Assembly: GCA_050013115.1 (NCBI GenBank)
Contig: JBEKFX010000011.1
Span: 1-64,000, forward strand
DNA from: Palsa-1150 sp050013115
Lineage (GTDB): Bacteria; Myxococcota_A; Polyangia; Polyangiales; Polyangiaceae
Length of the DNA stretch: 64,000 bases
Direction of reading: 5' to 3'
Part shown: positions 25,093-33,291 of the stretch, in pieces
How positions within the stretch are numbered: position 1 is the first letter of the stretch
Layout: each line of letters opens with the position of its first letter
Notes under the pieces: generated by a model
Database searches by the model: none
Seen by the model: only the letters and a program-made list of their open reading frames with translations
Told to the model about the DNA's origin: nothing
Position numbers and translations under genes: made by a program

Positions 25093-25752
25093 GTGGACGA
25101 AAATAACCCCTTGGGCAGCTTTCTTTTGGAACTCGATGTGCAGAATCGCACGGCGCTGGAACGCATCGCCGCCGCCGCCGCCCTCGAACCGGTGGAGGGC
25201 ACGACGGTCGAGCGCCTTCTCGTTTTGGCGCTGAAAAACGAGCTCGAGGCGACCGAGTGCGCGGCCGCGTGGATCCCGTCGACCCCCGAGATCGACGTGA
25301 AACTCGCGCTCGCCCGGCAAGCCGGTGACGAAGCCAAGCACTTTCGGCTCATCGAGACCCGGCTCGGAGAGCTCGGCGTCGAGCCGAACGCGTTCAATCC
25401 GGGCCCACGGTCGCCCATGCTGGAGTTTCTGCTGTCGCTGACGACCACGGTGGAGCGCGTCGCCGCGGGCCAGTTCACGCGCGAGGCACTGGCCGTCGTA
25501 CGCAACGACGAATTCATCCGATTTTGCCTCAGCCGCAAGGACGCGGCCACCGCCGCACTGTATCGCGACGTCATTCAGCCGGACGAGCGGCACCATCACG
25601 AACTCGGGCGCACCCTGCTCGCTCGACTCGCGACGAACGGCGCGGCGCGAGAAGCGGCGCGCGCCGCCGCCCGGCGAACCCTCGCGCTCGCGGAAGAGCT
25701 ACAGGAGATCGCGCGGATGAAGCAGGGGGTCTCGCGCGCGCCGGGGTGTTGA
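25093..25752 (+). CDS. Ferritin-like diiron-type four-helix protein
   Basis: A 219-residue, almost entirely helical protein with two ExxH motifs typical of a diiron carboxylate site: DEAKH in the second helix region and DERHH in the fourth. Matching Glu residues occur in LKNELEAT and VVRNDEF. This layout suits a ferritin-like oxidase or hydroxylase, but the substrate is not evident. A GTG at 25093 (MDENNPLG) is the most sensible start, since upstream codons are low complexity from the 14-bp repeats. It is convergent with the STAND ATPase gene, with 16 bp between the stops. Confidence 0.75.
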   Translation: MDENNPLGSFLLELDVQNRTALERIAAAAALEPVEGTTVERLLVLALKNELEATECAAAWIPSTPEIDVKLALARQAGDEAKHFRLIETRLGELGVEPNAFNPGPRSPMLEFLLSLTTTVERVAAGQFTREALAVVRNDEFIRFCLSRKDAATAALYRDVIQPDERHHHELGRTLLARLATNGAAREAARAAARRTLALAEELQEIARMKQGVSRAPGC

Positions 25753-25768
25753 AACCCCCAGCGCCCGG

Positions 25769-26860
25769 CTACGCGAGCTTCGCCAGCAAGCGATCGATGC
25801 GCAGAATCCAACCCATGTTCGATTCGGCATGGGCGTGATCCATCGCCGCGTAAAGGTGCGTCTGTTCGAGATCGAGACGCTCGGGTGAGCGCTCGAGCAG
25901 CGAGAGATAGTGGCGAAGAAAGCGGGTCTGCGAGAAGCGGGTTCGTTTCGAAAGGGCGTGGCGAACGACGGCGTGGAGTGTGTACCGGTCCGACAACGGA
26001 CATTGAACGATGTGCCACGCCCGAAGTTGCGCCAGCGCGCGCTCGCTCTCGGCCCCGGAACGCACCCGTGCGAGCGTGGAGAGCGACGCCCCATCGACGT
26101 GATCGCCGCGGCTGTGGGCCAGGACGGCCAGCATTCTGCGCTCGGAGGGGCCGAGCCGAGCCCAGGCCCAATCGACGAGCAAACGGGCTTCGGGCAAGTC
26201 GTCCTCGTGCTCGATGACGCAGATTCGGTCGACGCCGCGACCGATCAACCATGAACGCAGCCCATCGACAGTTTCGGCTCCCGATTGAACCACCGCGTCC
26301 GCCATGTCGAGCGCCAGCGGACTGTGACGCAGGAGATTCGTGAGCGCGCGCACGCGGGCGAAGGCGGATGCACCCGTCGTGGCCTGAGGAGCCATGACGG
26401 GGAAAATCTGAATGCCGGCGAGCAGACATCGCCTCGCCGTCAGCACCCAGGTAACCGGCGCGCCCTGCAGGTGATTCAGCAGCTCGGACATGGCTCGGTC
26501 GTTCTCGTGATTGTCGAAGACGATGAATGTGGATCCGATCGCATGGAAGAACGTACGCAAAGCGGACCAGCGCTCGGCGCGGGCTCGCGCTGTCCCGAAT
26601 CGAATCGAAAGCATCTCGGCCAGCGTCGCGGCATCCCACGGCCCCGATCGAAACCAGTGGACTCCGCCGCGAAACCGACCCTTCACCCGATGGCCCAGGG
26701 CGCACGCAAGGACCGATTTACCGCTTCCGCCGCCGCCGACGAGCGCGATTCGGGCCCCTTGTCGAGGGCGGACCCGAGCCGCAAGGGTGGTCAGTTCGCC
26801 GCGACGCCCCTTGAGTCCGATCGGGAACGGAGGAAATAGGTCCTTTCGAGCGGCCGGCAC
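25769..26860 (-). CDS. STAND (NB-ARC-like) P-loop ATPase without effector domain
   Basis: A 363-residue protein with a Walker A GGGGSGKS (42-49), Walker B STFIVFDN (111-117), a sensor-like TWVLTARR, and a helical region with PLALDMAD (the GxPLAL-like motif of NB-ARC proteins). A winged-helix-like stretch follows (LVDWAWARLGPSERRMLAVL). No N-terminal effector (TIR, protease, nuclease, DNA-binding) and no C-terminal repeat sensor are present. It could be a shortened transcriptional regulator, a defence component or a chaperone-like switch; the sequence does not decide. It overlaps no other gene. Confidence 0.75.
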   Translation of the reverse strand: MPAARKDLFPPFPIGLKGRRGELTTLAARVRPRQGARIALVGGGGSGKSVLACALGHRVKGRFRGGVHWFRSGPWDAATLAEMLSIRFGTARARAERWSALRTFFHAIGSTFIVFDNHENDRAMSELLNHLQGAPVTWVLTARRCLLAGIQIFPVMAPQATTGASAFARVRALTNLLRHSPLALDMADAVVQSGAETVDGLRSWLIGRGVDRICVIEHEDDLPEARLLVDWAWARLGPSERRMLAVLAHSRGDHVDGASLSTLARVRSGAESERALAQLRAWHIVQCPLSDRYTLHAVVRHALSKRTRFSQTRFLRHYLSLLERSPERLDLEQTHLYAAMDHAHAESNMGWILRIDRLLAKLA

Positions 26861-27331
26861 CGTGCGACTGTAGCAAGGTCCGTGTCCTCGCCCGGTCTCC
26901 GGTCGACGGCCACGAAAGCCAAGGCCTTCTCCCCCGGCCGAAGCACGGCCCCGGTCTCGGATGAACTGGCTGCGCGCTCACGCGGCATCGTGCGCGGTAT
27001 CGGTAACCCGACGATCGCCCGCGTCGTCGCGAATGCCGAGGGCGTACCAGGCGAGGGCGCTGCACCCGACGTGGCGGATGCAGGCGTACACGATGCGCCC
27101 CTCCTCACGACGATGAAAATCGGCGGGGCTCGCGCAAGAAGACGCCTCACAGAATGGCCGCATCATCACATAAGTTGATACGAGCGCCCATCTTTCGAGC
27201 GCGTTTCGGTTCAATGAAATGTTCGTGAACTAAGGCCCGCTGGTTTTTCGCGGGCGGCCATTCACGTCCGCGTCCATCGGCCGCACCTCGTCCCCCCGCG
27301 GCTCGTCAGCTCAGGAGGATCCCTCCGGACG
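26861..27331. other. 471-bp region without a convincing gene
   Basis: Frames are open on both strands but without motif support. A GCCCGC/GCGGGC hairpin with a 9-nt loop lies at 27235-27255, downstream of argB; it lacks a T run in the argB direction. AT-richer DNA at 27166-27232 may hold a promoter. Confidence 0.35.
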
Positions 27332-28216
27332 TCATCGCGTCACGATTTCGGTACCGGTGCCTTGGTCCGTAAAAATCTCGAGCAGAACCGCGTGCTTCAT
27401 TCGGCCGTCAATCATGTGGACCTTCTTCACGCCGCCGGACAGCGCATCGAGCGCACACTGGACCTTGGGAATCATTCCTGAATGGATGACGCCCCGGTCG
27501 ATGAGCTTGTTCGCTTCGCTCGAAGTGAGCGAGCGGATGAGCTGCCCGTCCATGTCTCGTACGGCTTCGACATCCGTGAGAAGAATCAGCTTTTCCGCTT
27601 TGAGGGCTTCTGCAACCTTTCCGGCTGCGGTATCGGCATTGATGTTGAGCGACCGCCCATCGCGGTCGACGCCGATCGGCGAAATCACGGGGAGGAAGCC
27701 CGAACGGACGAGCTGGTCGACGACGTCCGGGATGATTTCGACCACCTCTCCGACTCGCCCGGGGTCGATGACGACTTCGGCGCCCCCCTCGCCGCGGGCG
27801 CGGACCGCCTCGAGCTTTCGGGCGCGGATAAACCAGTCGTCTTTGCCCGAAAGTCCCACCGCTCGGCCTCCGTGCATGCAAATCAGGCCGACGATCTCCT
27901 GGTTGATCTGACCGCCGAGCACCATCTCGACGACGTCCATCGTCACCTCGTCGGTGATGCGGAGCCCCGACACGAAGTTCGACCGGATGCCCAATTTATC
28001 GAGGGTCGCGTTGATCTGTGGGCCTCCGCCGTGGACCACCACGACGTGGATTCCGACGTAACGAAGCAGACAAATGTCTTTTGCGAAGCTCGTCTTGAGC
28101 TCAGCGTCGACCATGGCGTGTCCGCCGTATTTGACGACGAAAGTGCGCCCGTGGAATCGCCGGATGTAGGGAAGCGCCTCATGGAGCACCGAGGCCTTCT
28201 CGATGACGTCTTGCAT
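27332..28216 (-). CDS. argB: N-acetylglutamate kinase
   Basis: A 294-residue enzyme that phosphorylates N-acetylglutamate in arginine biosynthesis. The ATP and substrate blocks are complete: VVKYGGHAM, VVVVHGGGPQIN, FVSGLRITDE, AVGLSGKDDWF, LPVISPIGVD, LNINADTAAGKVA and GVIHSGMIPKV. The ATG at 28216 (MQDVIEKASVL) matches the usual N-terminus; an in-frame GTG lies six codons upstream. No other arg gene is in the window. It is followed on the same strand by a non-coding stretch and preceded by the glycosyltransferase with 182 bp between, so it may be transcribed alone. Confidence 0.95.
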   Translation of the reverse strand: MQDVIEKASVLHEALPYIRRFHGRTFVVKYGGHAMVDAELKTSFAKDICLLRYVGIHVVVVHGGGPQINATLDKLGIRSNFVSGLRITDEVTMDVVEMVLGGQINQEIVGLICMHGGRAVGLSGKDDWFIRARKLEAVRARGEGGAEVVIDPGRVGEVVEIIPDVVDQLVRSGFLPVISPIGVDRDGRSLNINADTAAGKVAEALKAEKLILLTDVEAVRDMDGQLIRSLTSSEANKLIDRGVIHSGMIPKVQCALDALSGGVKKVHMIDGRMKHAVLLEIFTDQGTGTEIVTR

Positions 28217-28398
28217 GGGCCGCTCTTCTATCACCTCGCGCCGTCGACCCGGGGGACGTCAACACCCAAGCGCGCGCGTAAGGTCGTCTTGCGGCCGGGG
28301 TGGGTGGCGGTTTCGTCGGCGGCAGAGTCGACGGCTGGCGCTGGCGGTTCGAGCGCTCGGTTTGCGCAGCTTCCGGAAGGCACCGGGACGCTGTCCGA

Positions 28399-29631
28399 TC
28401 AGCGGCCGAGCTCGCGAAGGAGTTCGTCGTACGCCGCAAGGACCTGTCGGAAGTGATTCTCCATAGGCGGTACCTGCTCGGCCACCTCGAGCGCGCGCGC
28501 CCGCAGGGCCTCCGGGCGGCGAGCGAGAAGAGACTCGATTGCGGCCGCACAGGCAATCGGGTCGAGGCTCCGGTAGATTTCGCTGCACGCAGGAGCCGTG
28601 TGCTCGGCGGCTCCCCCACCGTCGGGCACGACGATGGGCACGCCGCATGCGACGGCCTCGGCAATGCTGAGGCCGAATGTCTCGTACGGCGCTCCGTGCA
28701 CGAGGATGTCGGCGCTCGCGAATCCTGTTGCGAGTCGCGTGCGGTCTCGCTCGAAGCCGACGAAGTTCACCCCGGGCGGGGCCTGACGCTCGAGTTCTCT
28801 CCGCTCGGGACCGTCGCCGAACAGGACCAGCACCGCCTTTCGGTGCGTTCGTACCCGCCTGAATGCCTCGAGCACGACCTCCCAGTGCTTCTCGGCCGCG
28901 AACCGCCCCGCACCGACCAAAATGGCCGTGTCGCCATCGGCCCCGATCTTTGCTCGCCATTCGTCGCGGCGCGCCGACGGTCGAAACGTTTGCTTGTCGA
29001 CCCCGAAGGGAATGTGAATGACCCGACGTACGCCGGCGGCGCGCAGGCGCTCTGCCTGACGCCGCCCCGCTGCGAATGTCGCATCGAACGGTGCGAGAAG
29101 CCCCCGGACACCGCGCATGAGCCCTCGCGCCATCGAGCTGGCCCATATCGGTCCAACGTGCCGTGCGACCATCGGCTCCAAATAGACGCCGATGTGATCG
29201 GAGTGCCAAAATGCCGTCTTCAGTCTTGCCGCCGTTCTTCCTGCGGCGAGCACGGCCGCCGTCGCGAGGTAGGGCGAATGGGCTTCGAGCACATCGGGGC
29301 TTTCAGCGCGCACGCGCCGTCGAATCTTCCGGAAGCTTTGTAGGAAATAGTAGGTCTTGTCGTACGGCTGCGTCGGCCCTGCAAAGCGGACGAGGGTCGA
29401 TTGGCCTCGGCCGGAGCGCGACTCCGCGGCGACGGCCGCAACCTCGTCGCGCGGCCCTGGCGCAATGACGACGTGGCGATGGTCATGCTTCGACAGAAAG
29501 CGGGCTCTGTCCGTCAGATGGCTGCGGATGCCTCCGCCCCGTTCCGAATAGAACTCCGTGATGTCGACGATCTTCAACCTCGGCCTCGACGAAAGGCTCC
29601 GAGCGTGGACTCGTTTCAATGGCAAAGACAC
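28399..29631 (-). CDS. GT4-family glycosyltransferase (group 1)
   Basis: A retaining glycosyltransferase of about 410 residues with two Rossmann-like domains. The N-terminal domain starts KIVDITEFYSERGGGIRSH, with a glycine-rich acceptor loop. The C-terminal donor domain has LVGAGRFAAEKHWEVVLEAF, LVLFGDGPERREL and the E-x7-E motif in YETFGLSIAEAVACGVPIVV. The start is not certain: a GTG at 29631 is proposed because sequence upstream overlaps the rpiB region and has no motif. There is no polysaccharide cluster around it, so the product is unknown. Confidence 0.83.
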   Translation of the reverse strand: MSLPLKRVHARSLSSRPRLKIVDITEFYSERGGGIRSHLTDRARFLSKHDHRHVVIAPGPRDEVAAVAAESRSGRGQSTLVRFAGPTQPYDKTYYFLQSFRKIRRRVRAESPDVLEAHSPYLATAAVLAAGRTAARLKTAFWHSDHIGVYLEPMVARHVGPIWASSMARGLMRGVRGLLAPFDATFAAGRRQAERLRAAGVRRVIHIPFGVDKQTFRPSARRDEWRAKIGADGDTAILVGAGRFAAEKHWEVVLEAFRRVRTHRKAVLVLFGDGPERRELERQAPPGVNFVGFERDRTRLATGFASADILVHGAPYETFGLSIAEAVACGVPIVVPDGGGAAEHTAPACSEIYRSLDPIACAAAIESLLARRPEALRARALEVAEQVPPMENHFRQVLAAYDELLRELGR

Positions 29632-29954
29632 CGTGATCCGACGAATTGCCTTTGGCAGAGTACGAGCGCCGACCCTTTCGTGCCCGAGCGGCCGACGCGC
29701 CCGTCCGCCCCGCGGCCTCTCGCGCGATCCGTGGCTCGATCCCGCATAGGCCGAAGGACGGTTGGAAGACCCCTGCCCGGCACGGGCCATGGGGTTGCTC
29801 GAGCCGGGTGCGGCCGGTCCAGACGCTGACGGGCACGTCGTCGACGTGGCTGGGGCCGACGACGAAGGAGAGGGCGCCGACGTCGCGCATGCGTGCGCCG
29901 TCGACGCGCAGGGCCAGGGAATGGCCGCGAAGCCGGCGCGACGGGCGCGCCTTT
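29632..29954. other. 323-bp stretch between rpiB and the glycosyltransferase
   Basis: The minus-strand glycosyltransferase frame stays open through this stretch, but its translation is rich in Arg/Ser with no motif. It is probably a leader or spacer. No RNA gene or repeat is seen. Confidence 0.4.
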
Positions 29955-30413
29955 TCAATCTCGAGACCGCTCGCCATCGAGCATGCGGACCCGGCCGATT
30001 TGCCGAACGTTCCACTCGTCCTCCGACCATGGCGTCGCAAACCAGGCGTCGAGAATCTCCTTGGCAACGGCCGGCGACGTCGCTCGAAGACTCAACGCCA
30101 AAACGTTCGCATGGTTCCATGTCCGAGCACCACGCGCCGTCTCGGCATCGGAGCAGAGAGCGGCTCGCGCGCCCGGCACCTTGTTGGCAGCGATCGACGC
30201 GCCCGTGCCCGTCCAGCAGCAGACGATCCCCCAGTCGACGCGCCCTTCGGCGACCGCTCGGGCGACGTTCGCGCTCGACTGCGGCCAATCGACCTCGGGG
30301 TCGTCGGCAGCAACCTGCCCGAAGAGGACGAGCTCATGGCCCCGCGCACGCAAATCCGTGAGGATCGAATCGGTGAGCACTGTGCTCTCGTCGCTGCCAA
30401 CCGCGATCTTCAT
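29955..30413 (-). CDS. rpiB: Ribose-5-phosphate isomerase B (RpiB/LacAB family)
   Basis: A 152-residue enzyme interconverting ribose 5-phosphate and ribulose 5-phosphate. The start MKIAVGSDE and the active-site block GIVCCWTGTGASIAANKVPGAR are diagnostic; the catalytic Cys corresponds to the one before the W/G-TG turn. The usual GICGTGIG is modified to CCWTGTGAS, with a Trp instead of Gly. RTWNHANVLALS holds the second conserved block. The ATG at 30413 is chosen because upstream in-frame residues do not belong to the family. The gene follows the aminotransferase by 81 bp and may share its transcript. Confidence 0.85.
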   Translation of the reverse strand: MKIAVGSDESTVLTDSILTDLRARGHELVLFGQVAADDPEVDWPQSSANVARAVAEGRVDWGIVCCWTGTGASIAANKVPGARAALCSDAETARGARTWNHANVLALSLRATSPAVAKEILDAWFATPWSEDEWNVRQIGRVRMLDGERSRD

Positions 30414-30494
30414 GGTCGCTCGAAGGCTAAAGGCCCAGCCGGTCGGGCCGTGGGTCTCGAAAGCGCCCCGCACGCCCGCAATCGGCCGACCGAG

Positions 30495-31682
30495 TCAGCG
30501 GACACCGCCCGCGTTGCTGCGCTCAGAAGCGAGTCGACCGAGCCGGAGCAGCCGCCGGCCCGCCTCCACAAGGGTATCGCTTCGCTTGGCGAAGTGAAAT
30601 CGGACAAGGTGATGGACCGGCTCTTTGAAGAAACTCGAGCCAGGTACGCCCGCGACGCCGACCTCGCGGGCCATCCATTCGCAAAAGGCCACGTCGTCCT
30701 TGACGCCGAAGCGGGAAACATCGACGAGTACGTAGTACGCACCTTGGGGTCGAGAGTACGAAAGACCCGCCCGATCGAGCGCGCCGAGGAAGATGTCGCG
30801 CCGCTCGGAATAGGCGGCCTCTAGTTCGTCATAATAGCTCTCGGGCAACGAAAGAGCCGTCACCGCCGCCTCCTGGAGCGGTGCTGGAGCGCCGACGGTG
30901 AGAAAGTCGTGGACTTTGCGAGCCTCGTCGACGATCGCGGGGGGCGCAATGATGTAGCCAAGGCGCCATCCCGTGATCGAATACGTCTTCGAAAGCGAGC
31001 TGCACGAAAGGGTCCGCTCGAACATGCCCGGGAGCGATGCGAAGTAGACGTGCTCGGCGGGTGGGTAGACGATGTGCTCGTACACCTCGTCCGTGACGAC
31101 GAACGTATCGAATTTCCGTGCCAAGGCCGCGATCACTTCGAGTTCCACGCGCGTGAACACCTTCCCGCTCGGATTCGAAGGATTGCAAAGAACGATGGCC
31201 TTCGGTCGTTGCTCGAAGGCCGCCTCGAGCTCGCGCAGGCTGAATTCGAACGACGGAAACCGGAGGTTCACGAAAAGCGGAACCGCCCCTGAAAGAATCG
31301 CATCGGCGCCGTAGTTTTCGTAAAATGGCGAAAAGACGATCACTTTATCGCCTGGATCGCAGATGGTGAGGAGCGATACGATCATGGCCTCGGTTGAGCC
31401 GCACGTGACGACGATGTTCTTGTCCGGATCGATCGAAAGGCCCATGAACCGTGACTGCTTGGCGGCGAGGGCTGCTCGAAACGCAGGAGCCCCCCACGTC
31501 ATGGCGTATTGATGAGGTCCCTCGCGTGCGACACGTCCGAGCGCGTCTTGGATGACGACCGGGGGCTCGAAATCCGGAAATCCCTGCGAAAGGTTGATCG
31601 CTCCGTGTGCATTCGCGACGCGAGTCATCCGGCGAATCACCGACTCGGTGAAGTGAGAGAGCTTGGCGCTGAGGGTCGGCAT
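30495..31682 (-). CDS. PLP-dependent class I/II aminotransferase
   Basis: A 395-residue aminotransferase. Family blocks are INLSQGFPDFEPP at the N-terminus, TCGSTEAM, NPSNPSGKVF, VTDEVYEHI and the Schiff-base Lys in SCSSLSKTYSITGWRLGY, then an Arg in VRFHFAKR for the substrate carboxylate. The pattern is of the kynurenine/methionine (glutamine transaminase K) branch, but the amino acid cannot be assigned. The ATG at 31682 starts MPTLSAKLS. It is divergent from hisIE, about 160 bp apart. Confidence 0.9.
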   Translation of the reverse strand: MPTLSAKLSHFTESVIRRMTRVANAHGAINLSQGFPDFEPPVVIQDALGRVAREGPHQYAMTWGAPAFRAALAAKQSRFMGLSIDPDKNIVVTCGSTEAMIVSLLTICDPGDKVIVFSPFYENYGADAILSGAVPLFVNLRFPSFEFSLRELEAAFEQRPKAIVLCNPSNPSGKVFTRVELEVIAALARKFDTFVVTDEVYEHIVYPPAEHVYFASLPGMFERTLSCSSLSKTYSITGWRLGYIIAPPAIVDEARKVHDFLTVGAPAPLQEAAVTALSLPESYYDELEAAYSERRDIFLGALDRAGLSYSRPQGAYYVLVDVSRFGVKDDVAFCEWMAREVGVAGVPGSSFFKEPVHHLVRFHFAKRSDTLVEAGRRLLRLGRLASERSNAGGVR

Positions 31683-31840
31683 GACGGCCCCATGAACCCG
31701 CGGTCGCGGCCAGAGGTCAAGTCCCGCCGGCAGTTGGTCGGAACGTTACGGTGCCGAAACATGGCTTCGGGCATGATCTTGGCCGCTGGCGCGGTATCCT
31801 ACTCCGTGCCGGTGGAAGGCCGGTGTAAGTTGGTAAGACG

Positions 31841-32482
31841 ATGTCAAACTTGCCTCTGAAGTTCGATGCCCAGGGCCTCGTGCCCACCATCGTTCAAGAC
31901 CATGTCACGGGCCAAATCCGTATGTTCGCCTTCGCAAGCCAGGCGGCGGTTCGGAAGACGCTCGAAACCCGCAAGGCCACGTTCTGGAGCCGATCGCGCG
32001 GCGAGCTGTGGCAGAAGGGGCGAGTCAGCGGGCAGGAAATACCCGTCATCCGCATTCTTGCCGACTGCGACGCCGACTGCATCGTCTACTCGAGCGACCC
32101 GCTTGGACCGTCGTGCCACTCGGGCGCACCGAGCTGTTTTTTCCAAACACTCGACGGCGACGGCGAGCGACTCGCACAGGCGAGCGAGCCCCCGCAGACC
32201 GTGCTGGCCGCCGTCGAGGCGTCGATACCCCCGCCCGGCCGCGCCCACGACTCGACCGTCGGACCGAAGATCGTGGAGGCCGCAGAGCAACTTGCGCGTG
32301 GGCTCGAACGGGAAAGCAACGACCGGATCGTCGCCGCAGCCGCGGACACGATTTACGCGCTACTCGTCGGCCTTCGATCGCGATCCATCGGCCTTCGCCC
32401 GGTGTTGGTCGAGATGGCGCGCCGTTCGGATCACGGCGCCGAAGACGATTCTGCCACCCCGGCGGCGTCATCGCGGATCTGA
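31841..32482 (+). CDS. hisIE: HisIE: phosphoribosyl-AMP cyclohydrolase with a reduced HisE-like domain
   Basis: A 213-residue protein. The HisI domain (1-115) is intact: FDAQGLVPTIVQDHVTGQI, ATFWSRSRGELWQKG, metal ligands in DCDADC, and GPSCHSGAPSCFF. It opens the purine ring of PR-AMP in histidine synthesis. The C-terminal part (about 140-190) resembles the pyrophosphohydrolase HisE by its KIVEAAEQLARGLE and AADTIYALLVGL helices, but the usual entry segment (SYTAKL) is missing and the EE-x-x-E pattern is reduced. Activity of the second domain is uncertain. It is monocistronic, away from other his genes. Confidence 0.85.
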   Translation: MSNLPLKFDAQGLVPTIVQDHVTGQIRMFAFASQAAVRKTLETRKATFWSRSRGELWQKGRVSGQEIPVIRILADCDADCIVYSSDPLGPSCHSGAPSCFFQTLDGDGERLAQASEPPQTVLAAVEASIPPPGRAHDSTVGPKIVEAAEQLARGLERESNDRIVAAAADTIYALLVGLRSRSIGLRPVLVEMARRSDHGAEDDSATPAASSRI

Positions 32483-32559
32483 TCGCGCGTCGTCGTGCGG
32501 AAGGGCCGCGCCTCCCGCCCGGCGGCCCGCGGCGCGGGAGGGCTTGGGCTCGGCGCGGC

Positions 32560-33273
32560 TCACGGGCATCCCCCCATGCACGAAGCCACACCGTTCCCGG
32601 CGCTGATCGCCGCGGGTCCCGCTGGACATGCAGCACCGCAATTCATCGGGAATCCGCCGCACGACGGATTCTCGAAAACGCATTGCATGAGCGAAACGCA
32701 GCCGGGCGTTCCCACGCACGTCGCGACTGCGGTCTGACAGTCGGTGCACTTGCTCGGCATGCACGTGCAGAGGGCGAACCCTGCGTCCGGTCCGGTCGAG
32801 GCCTCCGCCGAAGCGTCTGCCGGTCCGCTTGCGCCGCTCGATGAGGCGCTGCCCATGGTCGAGCTGACGGCACTGGTCGAGCTGACGGCACTGGTCGAGC
32901 TCACGGCACTGGTCGAGCTCACGGCACTGGTCGAGCTCACGGCACCGCTCGACGACGGACTCGGCGTGCTCGAGCTCTCGGGGCTGGACAGGCCCGTCGT
33001 GCTTGAACTCACGCTGTCGGTCGAACCGACCGCGCTGCTCGAACCATTCGAGACGCCCGTACTCGTCGCGATCGGCGAGGACAAGGTGCTCGCTCCGCTG
33101 GAGGTGAGACCGCTGCTGACGGAGGTGCCCGAGCTCGACGCCAGAAGTGCCGTGCTGCCACCCTTTGCGCTGTCGCCCGGATCCGCGGCGCAACCCGTGA
33201 GAACGACAAGGACAACCGACGCCGCGCGGCCGAACAAACGGCCCCACGGCGAGCGCAGCCAAGGCTTGTTCAC
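32560..33273 (-). CDS. Ser/Thr-rich lipoprotein with C-terminal Cys domain
   Basis: A 237-residue predicted lipoprotein. The lipobox is VLTGC after a basic and hydrophobic signal. Residues 40-150 are a low-complexity Ser/Thr/Ala linker that includes five VSSTSA repeats encoded by an 18-bp tandem array. The C-terminal 75 residues carry about ten cysteines (LCTCMPSKCTDCQTAVATC, GCVSLMQCVFENPSCGG, CGAACPAG, SCMGGCP) and are presumably disulfide-bonded. Such linker-plus-Cys-domain lipoproteins are common in myxobacteria. The role is unknown. It is convergent with hisIE and divergent from the barrel protein at 33292. Confidence 0.72.
   Translation of the reverse strand: MNKPWLRSPWGRLFGRAASVVLVVLTGCAADPGDSAKGGSTALLASSSGTSVSSGLTSSGASTLSSPIATSTGVSNGSSSAVGSTDSVSSSTTGLSSPESSSTPSPSSSGAVSSTSAVSSTSAVSSTSAVSSTSAVSSTMGSASSSGASGPADASAEASTGPDAGFALCTCMPSKCTDCQTAVATCVGTPGCVSLMQCVFENPSCGGFPMNCGAACPAGPAAISAGNGVASCMGGCP
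32857..32946 (+). repeat. 18-bp tandem repeat, 5 copies, coding
   Basis: Five direct 18-bp units (GGTCGAGCTGACGGCACT with a G/C change) start at 32857, 32875, 32893, 32911 and 32929. They encode six-residue VSSTSA repeats in the lipoprotein linker on the minus strand. Confidence 0.9.
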
Positions 33274-33291
33274 TAGACAACGTTAGCAAAA

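Noticed and set aside
27235..27255. GC-rich hairpin after argB as a terminator
   Set aside because: The 6-bp stem has no T run in the argB direction; the T run is in the loop.
31785..31840. Possible riboswitch or RNA element in the hisIE leader
   Set aside because: Short GC-rich inverted bases only; no known riboswitch core is visible.
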